From positions 75,321,169-75,385,168 of the forward strand of contig CM066988.1 in NCBI GenBank assembly GCA_033977485.1: a DNA stretch of 64,000 nucleotides. Direction: 5' to 3'. Of this stretch, positions 47,504 to 59,812 are shown one piece after another. A program made the translations under genes and the position numbers. The stretch is from Hydrangea macrophylla (taxonomy: Eukaryota > Streptophyta > Magnoliopsida > Cornales > Hydrangeaceae). Numbering within the stretch: position 1 is the stretch's first letter; each line of letters begins with the position of its first letter. The notes under the pieces were generated by a model. That model saw only the letters and a program-made list of their open reading frames with translations, had not been told where the DNA came from and made no database searches.

Positions 47504-49572
47504 TTAGTCGTCCACCTCGACTACGTCTTCGGTCTCCCCAGCCTCCTCTTCGGGGGTAGCTCCGATTCCAAGTCCCGAGCCCCTGCCCGGGGCAGGTACA
47601 ACAGTTCTATCACCAGCAGGGGGACCGACGTCCCAGTAGTCCGAGTCAATGCCCTCATAGGACGAGATGTCCCACTCGAGGTAATCCCGGGCTACCCTCC
47701 ATTTTAGATCCTCGTAGCCTTGGAAGAAGATGTCGTCAAACGCTTCTTCTATGGCCCCTGCGGCTGTCACCTCAGCTGCGGCCTTTGCTCGGGCCTCAGC
47801 CTCTGCCATGAGGGCTCGGGAAGCCTCTAAATCAGCCTTAGCGGTCGCCAGATTAGCTTGAACTGCCCCCAAACTCAAGGCCAAGGCTTTGGTCTTGTCC
47901 ATCTCAATGGCCAGGGCAGCCTTCCCGGTCTCTGATTCTGCCCGCTTTTTTGACAAGGCAGATTCAGCGGTGCTGGCCCTCCCAACCAGAGAGGATAGAA
48001 GAGACTTGGACCCAGCGGCCATGCATCCCACCTACAACGAAAGAAAGGAGGCTGGTCAGTCAACAAGGCAAATAAAAAAAAATAGCCAATACTCAAGGGG
48101 CAGAAGTGCTTGCCAGGTGGGAAAGGCTATACAGCCATCCTTAGAAGTCCTCAGGAGACAGGTTTGCATATGTCTCCACTTGGCTCGGGATGAGGGTGGA
48201 CTTCACATTTCCCGGATCTCGACGGGACTCCTAATCGGTAGACCGGACAGTATGTCTTCCCGGGGAGTGGTCTCCTCCACAGCTACCACCTGGGGAGCTG
48301 ACGTCCCCACAGGTTCTGGGCAGTTAGCCGTACCATGGCGAATGCACCTTAGAGGGCGCTCGTTACCCGGGGCTTCGGCGGCGGGTCTCTTTCCTTGTGC
48401 CACCACCAGCCGGGCAGCGGCAGCGGCCTGCCTCTCCCTCAGCTGCTCCAAATTCCTTTTTGAGAGCCATTTCTGTAAAGAAAATAAAATGCTCGGTCAG
48501 AAAGTGATAAAGACAGCAAAAGGAAAAATGCAAAACGCGAAGACCGGTAGCCCGGACACTCACCAAGAATGATCGGTGAGAAAGTGGGAGCCTGAACGGG
48601 TTCTTCTGGAGAATAAGACTCGACAAATTCACCCGTCCGGGACAGCACGTTGGAGACGTGGGTGGGCAGCTCTGCAAAACCCAAGATCCTGGCCTGGCAC
48701 ACTTCAGGGATTTTGGGAGGTTCTGTTGACCCAGCTACAAATAGGAACATGGAAGCAATTAGTAGACCAATAACCTCCTAAAGTGAGGAGAAATGAAAAG
48801 AAGCATATAGAGCGGTCTTATCCCTCAATTCCCCCGCCCAGGAAGTCCTCAGCTGGGATCCTGGGGCCCGGTAGCAGAGGCGAAGAGTGGACACCTGGAA
48901 GAATTTGTTCTTCCACCCCTTGTTGTTACTCAGGCATTTGTCAATGATCTTCCTACCCGGCCGGGCGGAAAAAAAAAAAGAAACCAACCTCCCTGTGCAC
49001 GGGAAAAGGACGGTGAGCCCATAAAAATTCCTGGAGGGTGATTTCATATCCGAAGACCTGGGGCCACAGAAAGATGGACCCCATCAGGAACCTCCACCTG
49101 TTGGGAGCTAACTGCCCAGGAGCAATCCCGAGGTAAATCAGGATGTCTCGGGCAACTGGATGAAGTGGAAGGCGGAGGCCAGCCATCAGTGCATCCTCAA
49201 ATAGGGTGACGAAACTTGGCCGGTAAAGATGCGCTCCGCCGGAGTTAACGGCTAGGAACAATCGTAGGGGAGCGAATACCTCTGCCTAATGCGCACAAGG
49301 TCTTAGGAGCACAGGGTAGAGGAGGTGGACTCGTAGGCAAACATAACCTCGGGGTCGGGTCTCCCCGGTGTCTCATCACCTTCCCCACAGGAAACAGAGG
49401 CAACGGGGGACTCCTGGACGGAATCTCTATCGAACACACGAGTACGAATCCTACCCTCACTCTGGTGATCAGAGGGGGACGCGGACGGCAAACTCAGACT
49501 TGTGTCTGGCTTCACTGATCCGGACTATTCATCCTCTAACCGGGAGGACAAGTTAAAACTGGAGTGACACAT
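47504..49572 (-). pseudogene. Antisense gene with Gypsy-type transposon (PF04195-like) domain
   Basis: This multi-exon gene is opposite to pol in the Retand-like element. The likely ATG is at 49572. GLRLPLHPVARDILIYLGIAPGQLAPNRW (split across fields here as GLRLPLHP and LGIAPGQLAPN) and NNKGWKNKFF are hallmarks of the domain. Likely exons with canonical borders are 48734-48564 (acceptor GTAG, donor GTGAGT) and a last exon 48031-47504 with an alanine-rich coiled coil and an acidic end (ETEDVVEVDD). An exon starting near 48475 encodes LEQLRERQAAAAA. Breaks are TAG at 49525-49527, TAA at 49303-49305 and a frameshift near 49255. The full splice model is uncertain and function is unknown. Confidence 0.65.
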
Positions 49573-50426
49573 TCTTGGGGTTTCGGTAACAGTGCTGGAA
49601 AGAAGGTGACGACAAAGGTGTGGGTCAGGAACCCCGAGCCTGGTATACAGAGGGTAAGGTCACAAACCTAAAGGGTAAAGAGTGAATGGTACTTAGCACT
49701 AGATGGCACTCTCTCAAGACTACTCTGGGGGCAACCGCTCGGTTTAACTGTCCTAAGGTTCCACCTGGCTTAAAGAAAAAACATAACCTAAGGAGGAAGA
49801 AATCCCACTCCCGCTCAAAGCCTACTAGGCTCGCTCCCTCTAGCCTCACCGCGGAAAGAAAAGATAAAGGGAAAGAGAAGGAAGAAAATGGCAAATTGAA
49901 ACTCGGAAAGGAAAGGGACTTACAGAAATCAACGCAAGAACGGGCTCGGAAATCTTGACCAGGAATTGTTTGCTCTCAAAACCGCTCGGGAATGTATGTC
50001 TTTGCAGCAAAGGGTTAAAAAAATGAACAAGTGTTCCTTTATATAGGAACCATGGACGGTTCAGATCAAAATAGATCCAACGGCTCATACGCTTTCCTGC
50101 CCAAAGTGGCTGATAGTTGTCACCTCGGGCACACGAAGCGTCACCTCAAAAGGCGTGTGCATTAAATGCACGATGAGACAGTTCGGTTACTGTGTAAATG
50201 GTCCGGTTACACCCACGCTAGTATCATTCGACCCTGACTAGGCCAGTCATAAGCTGACACGTGGCACAGGTAGGACTCAGGCCCATAAAGTCACCGCTCG
50301 GTCCATACCCCGACTGACCACCACGATCGGTCCTACCCCGGGTTGAGTCCCGGCCTTTTACCGGACAGTTCCTTGGAAGCAGTCTTAATTTTCAAACTTC
50401 ATCTGATGGGACATCACATCAACTTC
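49573..50426. other. Upstream region of the antisense gene, Retand-like element
   Basis: This is non-coding. The only signal I see is the minus-strand TATA at 50038-50045. The rest is unremarkable sequence leading to the PPT. Confidence 0.5.
50038..50045 (-). promoter_or_regulatory. Putative TATA box of the antisense gene
   Basis: The minus strand reads CCTATATAAAGGAACAC about 470 bases upstream of the ATG at 49572. It would drive the antisense gene independently of the LTR. Confidence 0.55.
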
Positions 50427-50442
50427 AAAAATGGGGGTCAGC
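50427..50442 (+). other. Polypurine tract, Retand-like element
   Basis: AAAAATGGGGGTCAGC directly precedes the LTR start TGATACACC. Confidence 0.65.
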
Positions 50443-51057
50443 TGATACACCTAGAAATATTCTACTACAACTCAAATCTCCACATCACCAGCTAAGCACC
50501 CAGATTATCCGGCAAGGGAGCCTATGGCCCACTGATCCCGGGGTCTTTCGAGTACTACCCCTCGGGGTGCTCGCACAGCCCGGGAATGCGGCTCAGCAGC
50601 TCTCCACAAGGTACTGATTGACAGCCAAGCTGCTCAGCAGTTTCCTAAATCGGTCAGAAGACTCATGGAAGGTGTAAATAGTTTTCTAAGCCATTTAGGA
50701 AACCTCCCATGATTGGTGCTCATCAACTTGTGTTTAGATTGGGCTTCCTTATCTAATTAGTTGCCTTGTACGGGTGGCCTCTTGCACCTATAAAAGGGGC
50801 CACTCAGCTCCATCAAGGGGATCGCATTCTTAACTTAAAGAATATCATATACACTCATTTCATACACATACACCCGGCCGGTATTACTGGTAGTGCCGCC
50901 CCAATTGTTGGCTCACCAGGCCCGTCGGTGATCTGCTAGTGAAGCGCACTGACACACCCGTGGACGTAGGTCACCTTATTAACGGGGCCGAACCACATAC
51001 AATTGATTATGTCACCGTATCTCTCTTCTTATTCCCTCTTACCAGTTTTTGGCATCA
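50443..51057 (+). repeat. 3' LTR of the Retand-like element (about 615 bp)
   Basis: It begins TGATACACCTAG after a PPT and ends near GGCATCA, where sequence homologous to another element's LTR resumes. A TATA box (TATAAAAGG) lies at 50789-50797. The exact 3' end is uncertain by a few bases. Confidence 0.7.
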
Positions 51058-52109
51058 TTAGTTTTAGTGTTAGATTAGGAGTATGTTAGGTTAGACTCAT
51101 GTTCTTCTTCATCTTTTCCATTGTTTTTCTGAAGATTATTGAAGATTCAAGTTTTTCAAGATTATTTCAAGGTATTTTCAGATTATTCCAGGTTTTTCTT
51201 TTCTGTTATCTTTATTTCATTGCTTATTAATCTAGTTGTTATGATTGCTCTAGGTTACTATTTCTGTATTAGTTTATTCATGTTTTTATAGTTTAGTCAT
51301 TGGGAATATGTGATGAATCATTGATTTCCAACCTTTTCCATACAATCCTTAGAAAACATGGGCTCGAGCAATCGAAGGTATTTCGATCGATCGAACTAGA
51401 GCCATAGTCAAGCGATCGAAGACATTTGGATCGATTAAAGGATGATGCTGTCCAATCGATCGAGAGCGCTTCGATCGATCAAACTTGTTGATTCCTGAGA
51501 TGATTCTTTTAAGTAATCCAAGACTATCTATTTTAGAAATCTGTCATCAAATTGTCCCTATAAGCTCAGTTTGTCACAACAGTTTTTAGAACTTAAAGCC
51601 TTAAGGCTATTTTCTTCAATGACTTTTGAAAACCACTTTGAATGCTAACACCATTTAGAGTGCAAGTATTAGCCATTGTTTTAAACCGTCGTTTAAGTAT
51701 TTTAAATCACTTGTGATGATATAGTCCCGGTCATGTACGGATTATTGAATCTTTATCTTTAAAAAAATACGGAATGCTGAATAGGAATAAACTCCATAGA
51801 ATGTTAATGAGTATGCATGGTAGATGGTTAGGATCAATGTGGATTCACGTATTTCCAATACCTTTAATTTGTCTTTTTAATTAGTTATGTTTCTGTATAC
51901 ATTAGTTTGTTATTTAGTTTAAGTTAATTAACTAGGATTCGTCAGAACCTCGACCTGTATATTGATCTTTTCCTTCCCTTAGATTGAAACTTAGTATATT
52001 TTCTTCCTATTCCTTCCCTGTGAGATTGACCTGGACTTATCCAGTATTACTTGCACGTCCACCTACACTTGGGTGTTGCACAAGAGCACACAACTTTTTA
52101 GTCGTGTCA
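51058..52109 (+). repeat. 5' LTR of the non-autonomous element (left-truncated)
   Basis: It aligns with 56392-57452 from TAGTTTTAGTG to the end TGTCA. It contains CGATCGATCGA motifs at 51369-51480. The missing left part is explained by the Retand-like insertion. Confidence 0.88.
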
Positions 52110-52115
52110 AGTTTT

Positions 52116-52132
52116 TGGCGCCATTGCCGGGG
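52116..52132 (+). other. Primer binding site, non-autonomous element
   Basis: TGGCGCCATTGCCGGGG is a tRNA-Asp-type site, seven bases after the LTR end. It differs by one base from that of the Athila-like element. Confidence 0.75.
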
Positions 52133-52254
52133 AAGGAAATTAGGTTAGGATTTTACTAAGTTATTTCCAATTTTTCTTACTCTAAAAAAAACCAGCTTTT
52201 GGACTTTTTCTCTCACAAGTAAAAATTTTATTGTTTTTAAAATTGTGGGTAAAC

Positions 52255-53752
52255 ATGTCTTATCTATATTACCCTCCATACAACACAAACATAAACACCA
52301 CGAATACGTACACATTAGGTAATGAAAATTGTCCCCTAAGTTGGCAAGCACCCACTTATGATGCGCATTATCAACCTGAGTGCTATCAACCACCACAATG
52401 GGGAAATGATAGTGGTAGTCCCCCGTATTATCAAACGTATCAAGAACCTCCACATGAAAGAGTTCTATCAACCGCAATGGAGATATAACCAAAATGATAG
52501 CGTAGGATATAGTAGTAGTTCCCACAATTACCAAATGCACCAAGATTTTCCTTCTAGGGAGCCTTGTTCACAATCACAATGGGAAGAGGATTATTACCAA
52601 CAACAATGGGGCAAAACTTTGTATAGTTATAATGAGGAGAATAACCAAGTTGAGGATAGTGGTATGTTAAAACTACTACTTAGTGAAATGAAAAGGTTAG
52701 ATAGTGCACTTGATAAATTAGAAACTGTATATCAACAAGCATATGCTAGCCAACCTTTAAAAGACTATACCAGTCCTTCAACACTACGACCTAAATTTCA
52801 AGACACTAACAATGGAATGAAATTAGAGGACAATGACGGGTTTATATCAAATGAGGTTAACAACTTACTCGATAAAGGGATAACCCAACAAGAACTCCAA
52901 AACCAAAACATTAAGCATGAAGTTGTAGAATCATCTTCTCCTCAATATACAACCCCAGACATCAACTTCTTCACTGCCTGGATAAAAATGCACAATTTCT
53001 TTGTCCAGAGTTCCTCAATAGATGATATATATATATATAGTGAGGAGAGTTACAAGGATGAGAATGAGGATTTAAAAGATGATAAGAGTTTAGGTGATTG
53101 CACACAACTAGGAAAGGAGGAGTTACCTGTTGACTCTATCCCTACCATTAAAAGTGACCCTAGGGAGGATGTAACTAAAAAATCTAAATCCAGTTTAGAT
53201 TCATGTGATATTTATGAACCCTCACTTCTTTCGGCCAAAGAAGTGGTGTCACCAAGTTGCCCAACACCTACCCTCACTATCAATCAAAGCTCTCACCCCG
53301 AGCTTGAAAGTTATGTGTACCCCACTATTGAACAAATAGAATGCGTTGTGGAAGAAGATGGTAAGGATTCTAGCACATGCACTGCACAAAAGTTTAACTT
53401 TCAAAATTCTTTGAGAGAGGACTTAGAAACTTTTGGGCCCACATTAGATGATCTTAAACTTCAACAAGAAGCTAGTAATCTGCTAGACTGCTGGACCTTC
53501 TTGAGTAGTAATGACATTGAGGCCCAAATAAATAGCTTTATCCAAGTCCAGCCCAAAACCATGTGTGTAGAACAAAAATTAAATTCCTTTGATCATATCT
53601 CGATAGATTCTGTTCTAGAACAAGATGAGGGTAATGAAGCTAAATTAGAATATCACTTAGACCCTGCCCCTTTCATTGAACCATGGCCACCACCTCCTAG
53701 TATTAAAATAGAGGCTGATATAGGAAATGCCAACACCAAAGATCATTTCTAG
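52255..53752 (+). pseudogene. Unrecognised acidic ORF of the non-autonomous element
   Basis: The frame starts at ATG 52255 (MSYLYYPPYN) and shifts by one base near 52455-52485, then stays open to TAG 53750-53752, about 490 codons. The N-terminus is rich in Tyr, Asn, Gln and Pro. A leucine-rich helix (MLKLLLSEMKRLDSALDKLE) precedes a long acidic, Ser-rich region with few aromatic clusters. I see no zinc knuckle, protease or RT motif. It could be a diverged Gag-like protein, but nothing proves that. It lies where gag would be, 120 bases after the PBS. Confidence 0.7.
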
Positions 53753-55872
53753 CATATAATTCCTAAAAAGTGTGGTATACCTTTTATAACTGTCCCCAAC
53801 AAATTTGGAAGCCATAGGTTTTGCATCATCTTCTCTGATCTTGAGCCTGACATTAGTTGGGGGGGAGTTGCATTTTTATGAGGATCACAACGTTCTTCTC
53901 ACTGTTAAATTATTTCATTGGAAAGATCCTCAAAAATTTCGATTATTACTCTATGATAAAAATCATGATTAACAAAATTTATTTACTGAGTAGTTGTATT
54001 GTGTTCTGTACTTTTCCTTGTTGCTACTAATGACTTTGCAGGTCATTTGAAATTTTTTTTTGGATATTCATGTCTCGAGGTAACATCCGTCCTTCTCTCG
54101 CTTTACTTTACATGTCCATGTACTTAGTTTAGAACATTGAGGACAATGTTTAGTTTTAGTTGGGAGGAGTGAGTCATTGCATGCCTCGTTTCTTTCTTTT
54201 TATGCTTTAGTGTCATATACCTTCTTAGCAGCACATGACTCAGTAATTTAAAATTGTCAAAAATTTTAAATTATTTTAAACATAATAAAATGATTCTTGT
54301 ATTTCTCTCTTAGTTAATGTAGTTAGTGATGATACATTAGTGTTATTTTCTATATGTTATTAGTATGTGATGTACTATGATAGTTTCTTTACTATCTTAG
54401 TTCTAGTATATTTTATGCTTTTTAATCTTCAAACAACTTTAAGCGCATTGTGACAACCTTGTACTTAGCTCAAATGGATTAGTAAGCATAGCTGAGGTGT
54501 CTTGAGAGACTGTAGTGGAGACTAATAACCCAAGTGAGCTTTTGTGCCATTCTTTTTTCTTGAGGGTTTTATAAAATTTCTCTTACTTTTTGAAAAGCGT
54601 TTTAATTCGTTGAAAGTCTCAATTTTCTTCTTCATTTTGATTAATCACTAGAAGAGAACGTTCAGGATTTACCAACTTTATAGCTCTTCTTTAGCCTACC
54701 TTTATGATATTCCTTTGCTTCACCTCTTGAGCCTTCATCATAATTGCCTTGTCTTCACAATCCTTAAGTCTATGCCTAACTCCAAATTAGGAGTTCAAGG
54801 CTCAGTTCTTTATTTAGGAGTGATTGGGATGTGTTATCTTAACAAGAAGTTTTGTTGTGCAAATAAGGGAAAGTTGGCAAAAAAAAAGAAGAAGAAAAGC
54901 ATGAAAAGAAAAAAGAAAAAGAAAAAAAAATGCCAATGGTTGTTAAAAAAGAAAAAATAAGAATAAAGAGAATAGTGTGGGAAAGAACAAAAAAATAAAA
55001 GAAAGAGAGAAGAGAGAGATTGGAGATATGGGAAGTTTGAAAAGTTATAGTAGATATTCCAATCACAGCTTTTGACTCAATTGAAAATCACGAATCTCTT
55101 TCTTTTTAATCGAACACCTCTTTTTCCAAGACATAATGATTTTAAGTAAATTGGATTTGAAGTTAAGGTAATGAGACGGTTCTCCACGGTATCTCACTCT
55201 TCTAGTGAAAAGTATCCTTTCATGAGACTTTATGCACTGAAATGTCTATTTTTAAATTTAGATATGAGAAGTAGTAGATTCTATTCACATTATTCTTTAT
55301 AGCTTCGATATCATGAGTGATAATTATTACATCTAATTCGGAGTGATTTCATCTTGAGGGTATAATCTCGGTAAGAGTTTAGTCAAAATGAACGTCTTGA
55401 TAGCGTTTTATGTTGTGCGAGCTTTGAAACTAATGTTTTGTATTTTGGTTGTCCATCCACACACACACTTGAAGATTAATAGGTATGGAATATTGTAATG
55501 ACTTTGATAGTAGATTAACTATAATGTATGTGGTGCATGGCTATGGCAAATTAGAGAGTTTCATGAGATTGTTGAGCTTAACCATATTGCTAAATGAGAG
55601 ATGAAAATTTTCTTGAAAACATTTAAACGAGAACCATTTCCATAAACATGAATTTTGTGGGTAAATTCACGACAAACTCTCACGAGACAACACTCGTCCA
55701 CCAGGGGAAACCTAGGGGTTTCAAGGCTTGTTGCATATGCTAAATGCAATCGCGATTCCTGCAAAAGTGAGTTAGGATTTTGACTTTATTTTTCTTTCAA
55801 TTTTTAGAGTTCAAATAAACATTATTGTAGTTCGCTTCATTGCTAGGGACTAGAAATGAGCTAGTTGGGGGT
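53753..55872 (+). other. Non-coding tail of the non-autonomous element
   Basis: There is no credible ORF. G-runs occur at about 53858 (TTGGGGGGGAG) and 54160. A purine-rich (A/G) tract lies at about 54879-54960 and accounts for a lysine-rich small ORF there. The region ends in AGTTGGGGGTTG, a probable PPT. Confidence 0.65.
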
Positions 55873-57452
55873 TGTGATTTGAGGTGAAAACTGTATATTT
55901 ATAGCGTATTATATGGTCTGTTTTGCGTACTTTTATCCTCAAGTCCCTAGATTTAGATGCATATAAATGATTAAGTGTTTTCTATGATCTTGGGACTCAA
56001 ACATATATTTTTACACTATTTATAGTCATGGATCAAAGCAATCGTTGCATAGAAATTGAAGACTTCAAATTTAGAAGATTTTCCTAGAAATATAAAATTT
56101 AGATCTTTGAGTTACGGTCGCATGGCTACAAACAGGAGGTCAATCTGAGGTCCGAGTGAAAAGATATGGTCATTCTCCCATCGGTGCGCAGAATTGTCAA
56201 AATTAGAGAAGTTCAAGGGCTTGAGGAGAGTTCAATCGATTGAGACTTCAATTGACCGAACTAAGCTTGATCGATTGAACTTTATTTTCTCCCAAAAGTT
56301 GTGTACACTCTACAGGAACCCTATAAATAAGTCATTTTGATGGCAGACAAAGAGAGGATGCTCCTTCACGCGAAAAACAGCAATTTTAGGGTAGTTTTAG
56401 TGCTAGATTAGGAGTAGGTTAGGTTAGATTCATGTTCTTCTTCATCTTTTCCATTGTTTTACTGAAGATTATTGAAGATTCAAGTGTATTTCAAGTTATT
56501 TTCAGATTATTCCAGGTTTTTCTTTTTTGTTATCTTTATTTCATTGTTTATTAATCTAGTTATTATGATTGCTCTAGGTCACTGTTTCTGTATTAGTTTA
56601 TTCATGCTTTCATAGTTTAGACATTGGGAATATGTGATGAATCATTGATTCCTAGCCTCTTCCATGCAATCTTTAGAAAACCTGGGCTCGAGCGATCGAA
56701 GGTATTTCGATCGATCGAACCAGAGCCATAGTCATGTCATCAACGACATTTTGATCGATTGAAGGATGATGTTGTCCGATCGATCGAGAGTGCTTCGATC
56801 GATCGAACTTGTTGATTCCTAAGATGATTCTTCTAAGTATTCCAAGACTATCTATTTTAGAAATCTGTCATCAAACTGTCCCTATAAGCTCAGTTTGTCA
56901 CAACAGTTTTTAGAACTTAAAGCCTTAAGGCTATTTTCTTCAATGACTTTTGAAACCACTTTGAATGTTAACACCATTTAGAGTGCAAGTATTAACCATT
57001 GTTTTAAACCATCTTTTAATTATTTTAAATCACTTGTGATGATATAGTCCCGGTCATGTAAGGATTATTGCATCTTTATCTTTAGAAAAATACGAAATGC
57101 TGAAGAGGAATAAACTCCACAGAACGTTAATGAGTATGCATGGTAGATGGTTAGGATCAATGTGGATTCACGTATTTCCAATACCTTTAATTTATCTATT
57201 TAATTAGTTATGTTTCTGTTTAATTAGTTATGTTTCTTTATACTTTAGTTTGGTATTTAGTTTAAGTTGATTAACTAGGATTCGTCAAAACCTCCACCTG
57301 TATATTGATCTTTTCCTTTCTTTAGATTGAAACTTAGAATATTTTTTTCCTATTCCTTCCCTGTGGGATCAACCTGGACTTATCCAGTATTACTTGCATG
57401 TCCACCTACACTTGGGGGTTGCATAAGAGCGTACAACTTCTTAGTCATGTCA
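55873..57452 (+). repeat. 3' LTR of the non-autonomous element (about 1.58 kb)
   Basis: It starts TGTGATTTGAGG (or two bases later) after a G-rich PPT and ends CATGTCA. It has CGATCGATCGA motifs at 56692-56805 and looser AATCGATTGA strings at 56226-56290. The length is close to that of the Athila-like LTR. Confidence 0.8.
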
Positions 57453-58450
57453 ACAGCGACCACAGATGAGTCGACCCCAGCCGTCAAGAAGTTTTTAGCC
57501 AAAGAGGGATTTCCAGAATCAACCATCGAGAAATACCCAGAGTTAGAGTCCTCAGGGAAATTTTCAAGGAAACATGATAACTTGGGATGGAACCAGGAAG
57601 CCTCAGTGAAGCTATACTTGACCCAGCAATATGAACAGTGAGGATCACAACCTCAAGCACTGCTAATAGCCCTACCAACCAAGAATAACAAAGGATGTTT
57701 TAATTGTGGGAAGCCAGGGCACATTGCCAAGTTCTGCACAGCTTCCAGGGTTAACCATCGGATGGGTGATAACTACCGAAATTGCAACAAGCCAGGGCAC
57801 TTGAGCAGGGATTGTCATGTACCATGAGAAGGGTACTATGGGGCGCCGGTTCAAGGAATCCAAGGACCCTCAGATCAGACAAGGATAAATGCTATCATTC
57901 CAGGGGAAGTAGGCTTTAATGCTGATAAGCAGCAACATTTGGATGGTACGCTTGTACTCTTTTATAGTCCAGTTAAAACTTTATTCGATACTGGAGCTGC
58001 ATAATCATTTATTACTATTCAGATTGTGCATTAGTTGGGTTTAAAAACACAAACACTTGAGCCAACACTCAATGTTGTGTCACCATTGGGAGTGACTGTT
58101 AAGTTGAGTAAAGTGTGTAAAGATTGCCCTTTGATCTTGGGAGATAGAAATCTTCTAGCAGACCTAGTAGTTTTATCAATGTCAGAGTTCGACATTATCC
58201 TAGGAATGGATTGGTTGACTAAGTGTGGTGCCAATTTGGATTGCCCTAGTAGGACAATTGTATTCCGAATACCAGGACAACCAATTATCAAATTTTAGTG
58301 TCAGACGACGAGTGATATCTTCTTGACAAGTGGTTTAGCTACGATCAGTAGTAACAGTACGAAACTCAAGAGGTAACAGATTCCTACAGTAAAAGACTTT
58401 CAGGATGTATTCCAGGATATTAAAGGACTTTCACCAAAAAGAGAAATAGA
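57453..58450 (+). pseudogene. gag (C-terminal) and protease, chromovirus (broken)
   Basis: The gag remnant ends at TGA 57639-57641. In the same frame two zinc knuckles follow, CFNCGKPGHIAKFC and CNKPGHLSRDC, used for RNA binding. The protease has LFDTGAA at 57981-58001, then TAA at 58002-58004, and ILGMDWL near 58200. Further stops interrupt the frame. Confidence 0.8.
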
Positions 58451-59812
58451 CTTTTGAGTGGAACTAATACCTAGTACCTTACCGATATCTAAGACTCCAT
58501 ATAGGATGGCACTAACTAAGATGTTGGAATTGAAGAAACAAGTTCAGGAACTTAAAGATTTGGGATTTGTACATCCCAAGTGCGTCACCTTGGAGAGCAC
58601 TAGTTCTGTTTGTGAAGAAGAAGGACAAAACACATCGATTCTGTATAGACTATAGGGAGTTGAACAAGGTTACGATCAAGAATCGATATCCACTACCTCG
58701 GATAGATGATCTATTCGACCAGTTACAAGAATCAAGGATCTTTTCAAAGATCGATCTACATTCGGGGTATCATCAACTATTAGTTCGACCGGAGGATGTG
58801 TCAAAGACTGCGTTCAGGCTGAGATATAGGCATTATGAGTTTCAAGTTATGCCTTTTGGATTGATGAATGCGCCAGCAGTTTTCATGGACTTAATGAATA
58901 GAGTATCCAGACCATATCTGGATAAATTCATTATAGTGTTCATCGACGATATACTTATCTACTCAAAGACAAAGGAGGATCATAAGGAACATTTGCAAAT
59001 TTCCTTGCAGACACTTCAAGATAGCAAGTTGTATGCTAAGTTCAGCAAGTGCGACTTTTGGCTACAGGAGGTCAAATTCTTGGGACATATTATGTCTCGG
59101 GATGGTATCTCTGTGGACTCATCTAAGATTAATGCAGTCTTAAGCTGGAATATACCAACCAATGCGACAGAGGTTAGGAGTTTTATTGGTCTAGCATGAT
59201 ATTATCGGAGATTTGTAGGAGGGTTTTCCAAGATATCAAGGCCATTGACAAATTTGACAAGGAAGGAGACAAAGTACGAATGGACAGACAAGCATGAGAG
59301 TGCATTTCAGGAATTAAAGGAAAGATTGACTTCTACACCAATACTCGTAATACCTAAGAGTGGAGAAAGGTATGTGATCTATAGTATCGCACCAAGGACT
59401 TGGTTATGTACTTATGCAAGATGGGAATGTCATTGCATAAGGATCTAGACAGTTGAAGGTACATGAGATGAATTATCCTATGCATGATCTGGAATTAGTA
59501 GAAATAGTGTCTGCATTAAAGATTTGGAAACACTATCTTTATGGAGAAAAGTTTGACCTATTTTTCGATCATAAGAGCTTAAGGTATCTGTTCTCTCAAA
59601 AGGAGTTGATTATGTGACAACGAAGATAGATGGAGTTACTTAAGGACTATGACTTTACATTGCAATACCATCCGGGTAAAGCAAATGTCGTAACAGACGC
59701 TTTGAGTCGTAGACCTCAATTAGTGATCGCTGCATTATTCATTCGAGAATGTAATGCATTGGAAGTTTTAGCTGAATTTGATCTTCAGCCATTGAAACCA
59801 ATGAAAGGATAG
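58451..59812 (+). pseudogene. Reverse transcriptase-RNase H, chromovirus (broken)
   Basis: RT is open from 58567 to 59199 after a frameshift near 58590: [45 protein letters not shown] and catalytic FIDDILIYS with the Asp pair at 58945-58950. TGA at 59197-59199 and a shift near 59400 break it. RNase H remnants ([28 protein letters not shown]) follow. RT is well preserved, while the rest is decayed. Confidence 0.88.

Larger units (their letters stand above)
43766..51057 (+). mobile_element. Retand-like Tat-lineage element, 3' part
   Basis: It starts abruptly within RT and continues through RNase H, archaeal-type RNase H, integrase, a 54-bp hairpin array, an antisense gene, PPT and 3' LTR. The dual RNase H places it in Tat. 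The antisense gene with a Gypsy-type transposon (PF04195-like) domain recalls Retand/Grande relatives. Its 5' half should lie before base 1, beyond the Athila-like remnant. Confidence 0.8.
51058..57452 (+). mobile_element. Non-autonomous LTR element (LARD-like) with one unknown ORF
   Basis: Two direct LTRs (51058-52109, cut at its left; 55873-57452) flank a PBS, one ORF and a long non-coding tail. No protease, RT or integrase is present. The LTRs and PBS type resemble the Athila-like element at 39444-43765, which suggests mobilisation in trans. The left LTR lacks about its first 520 bases, replaced by the Retand-like LTR end. The right LTR abuts chromovirus gag, so this element inserted there. 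Confidence 0.82.

Noticed and set aside
47889..48572. 227-aa plus-strand ORF
   Set aside because: It is the shadow of the antisense coiled-coil exons, which match the PF04195-like gene context.
54715..54960. Lysine-rich small ORF
   Set aside because: It is produced by an A/G low-complexity tract.
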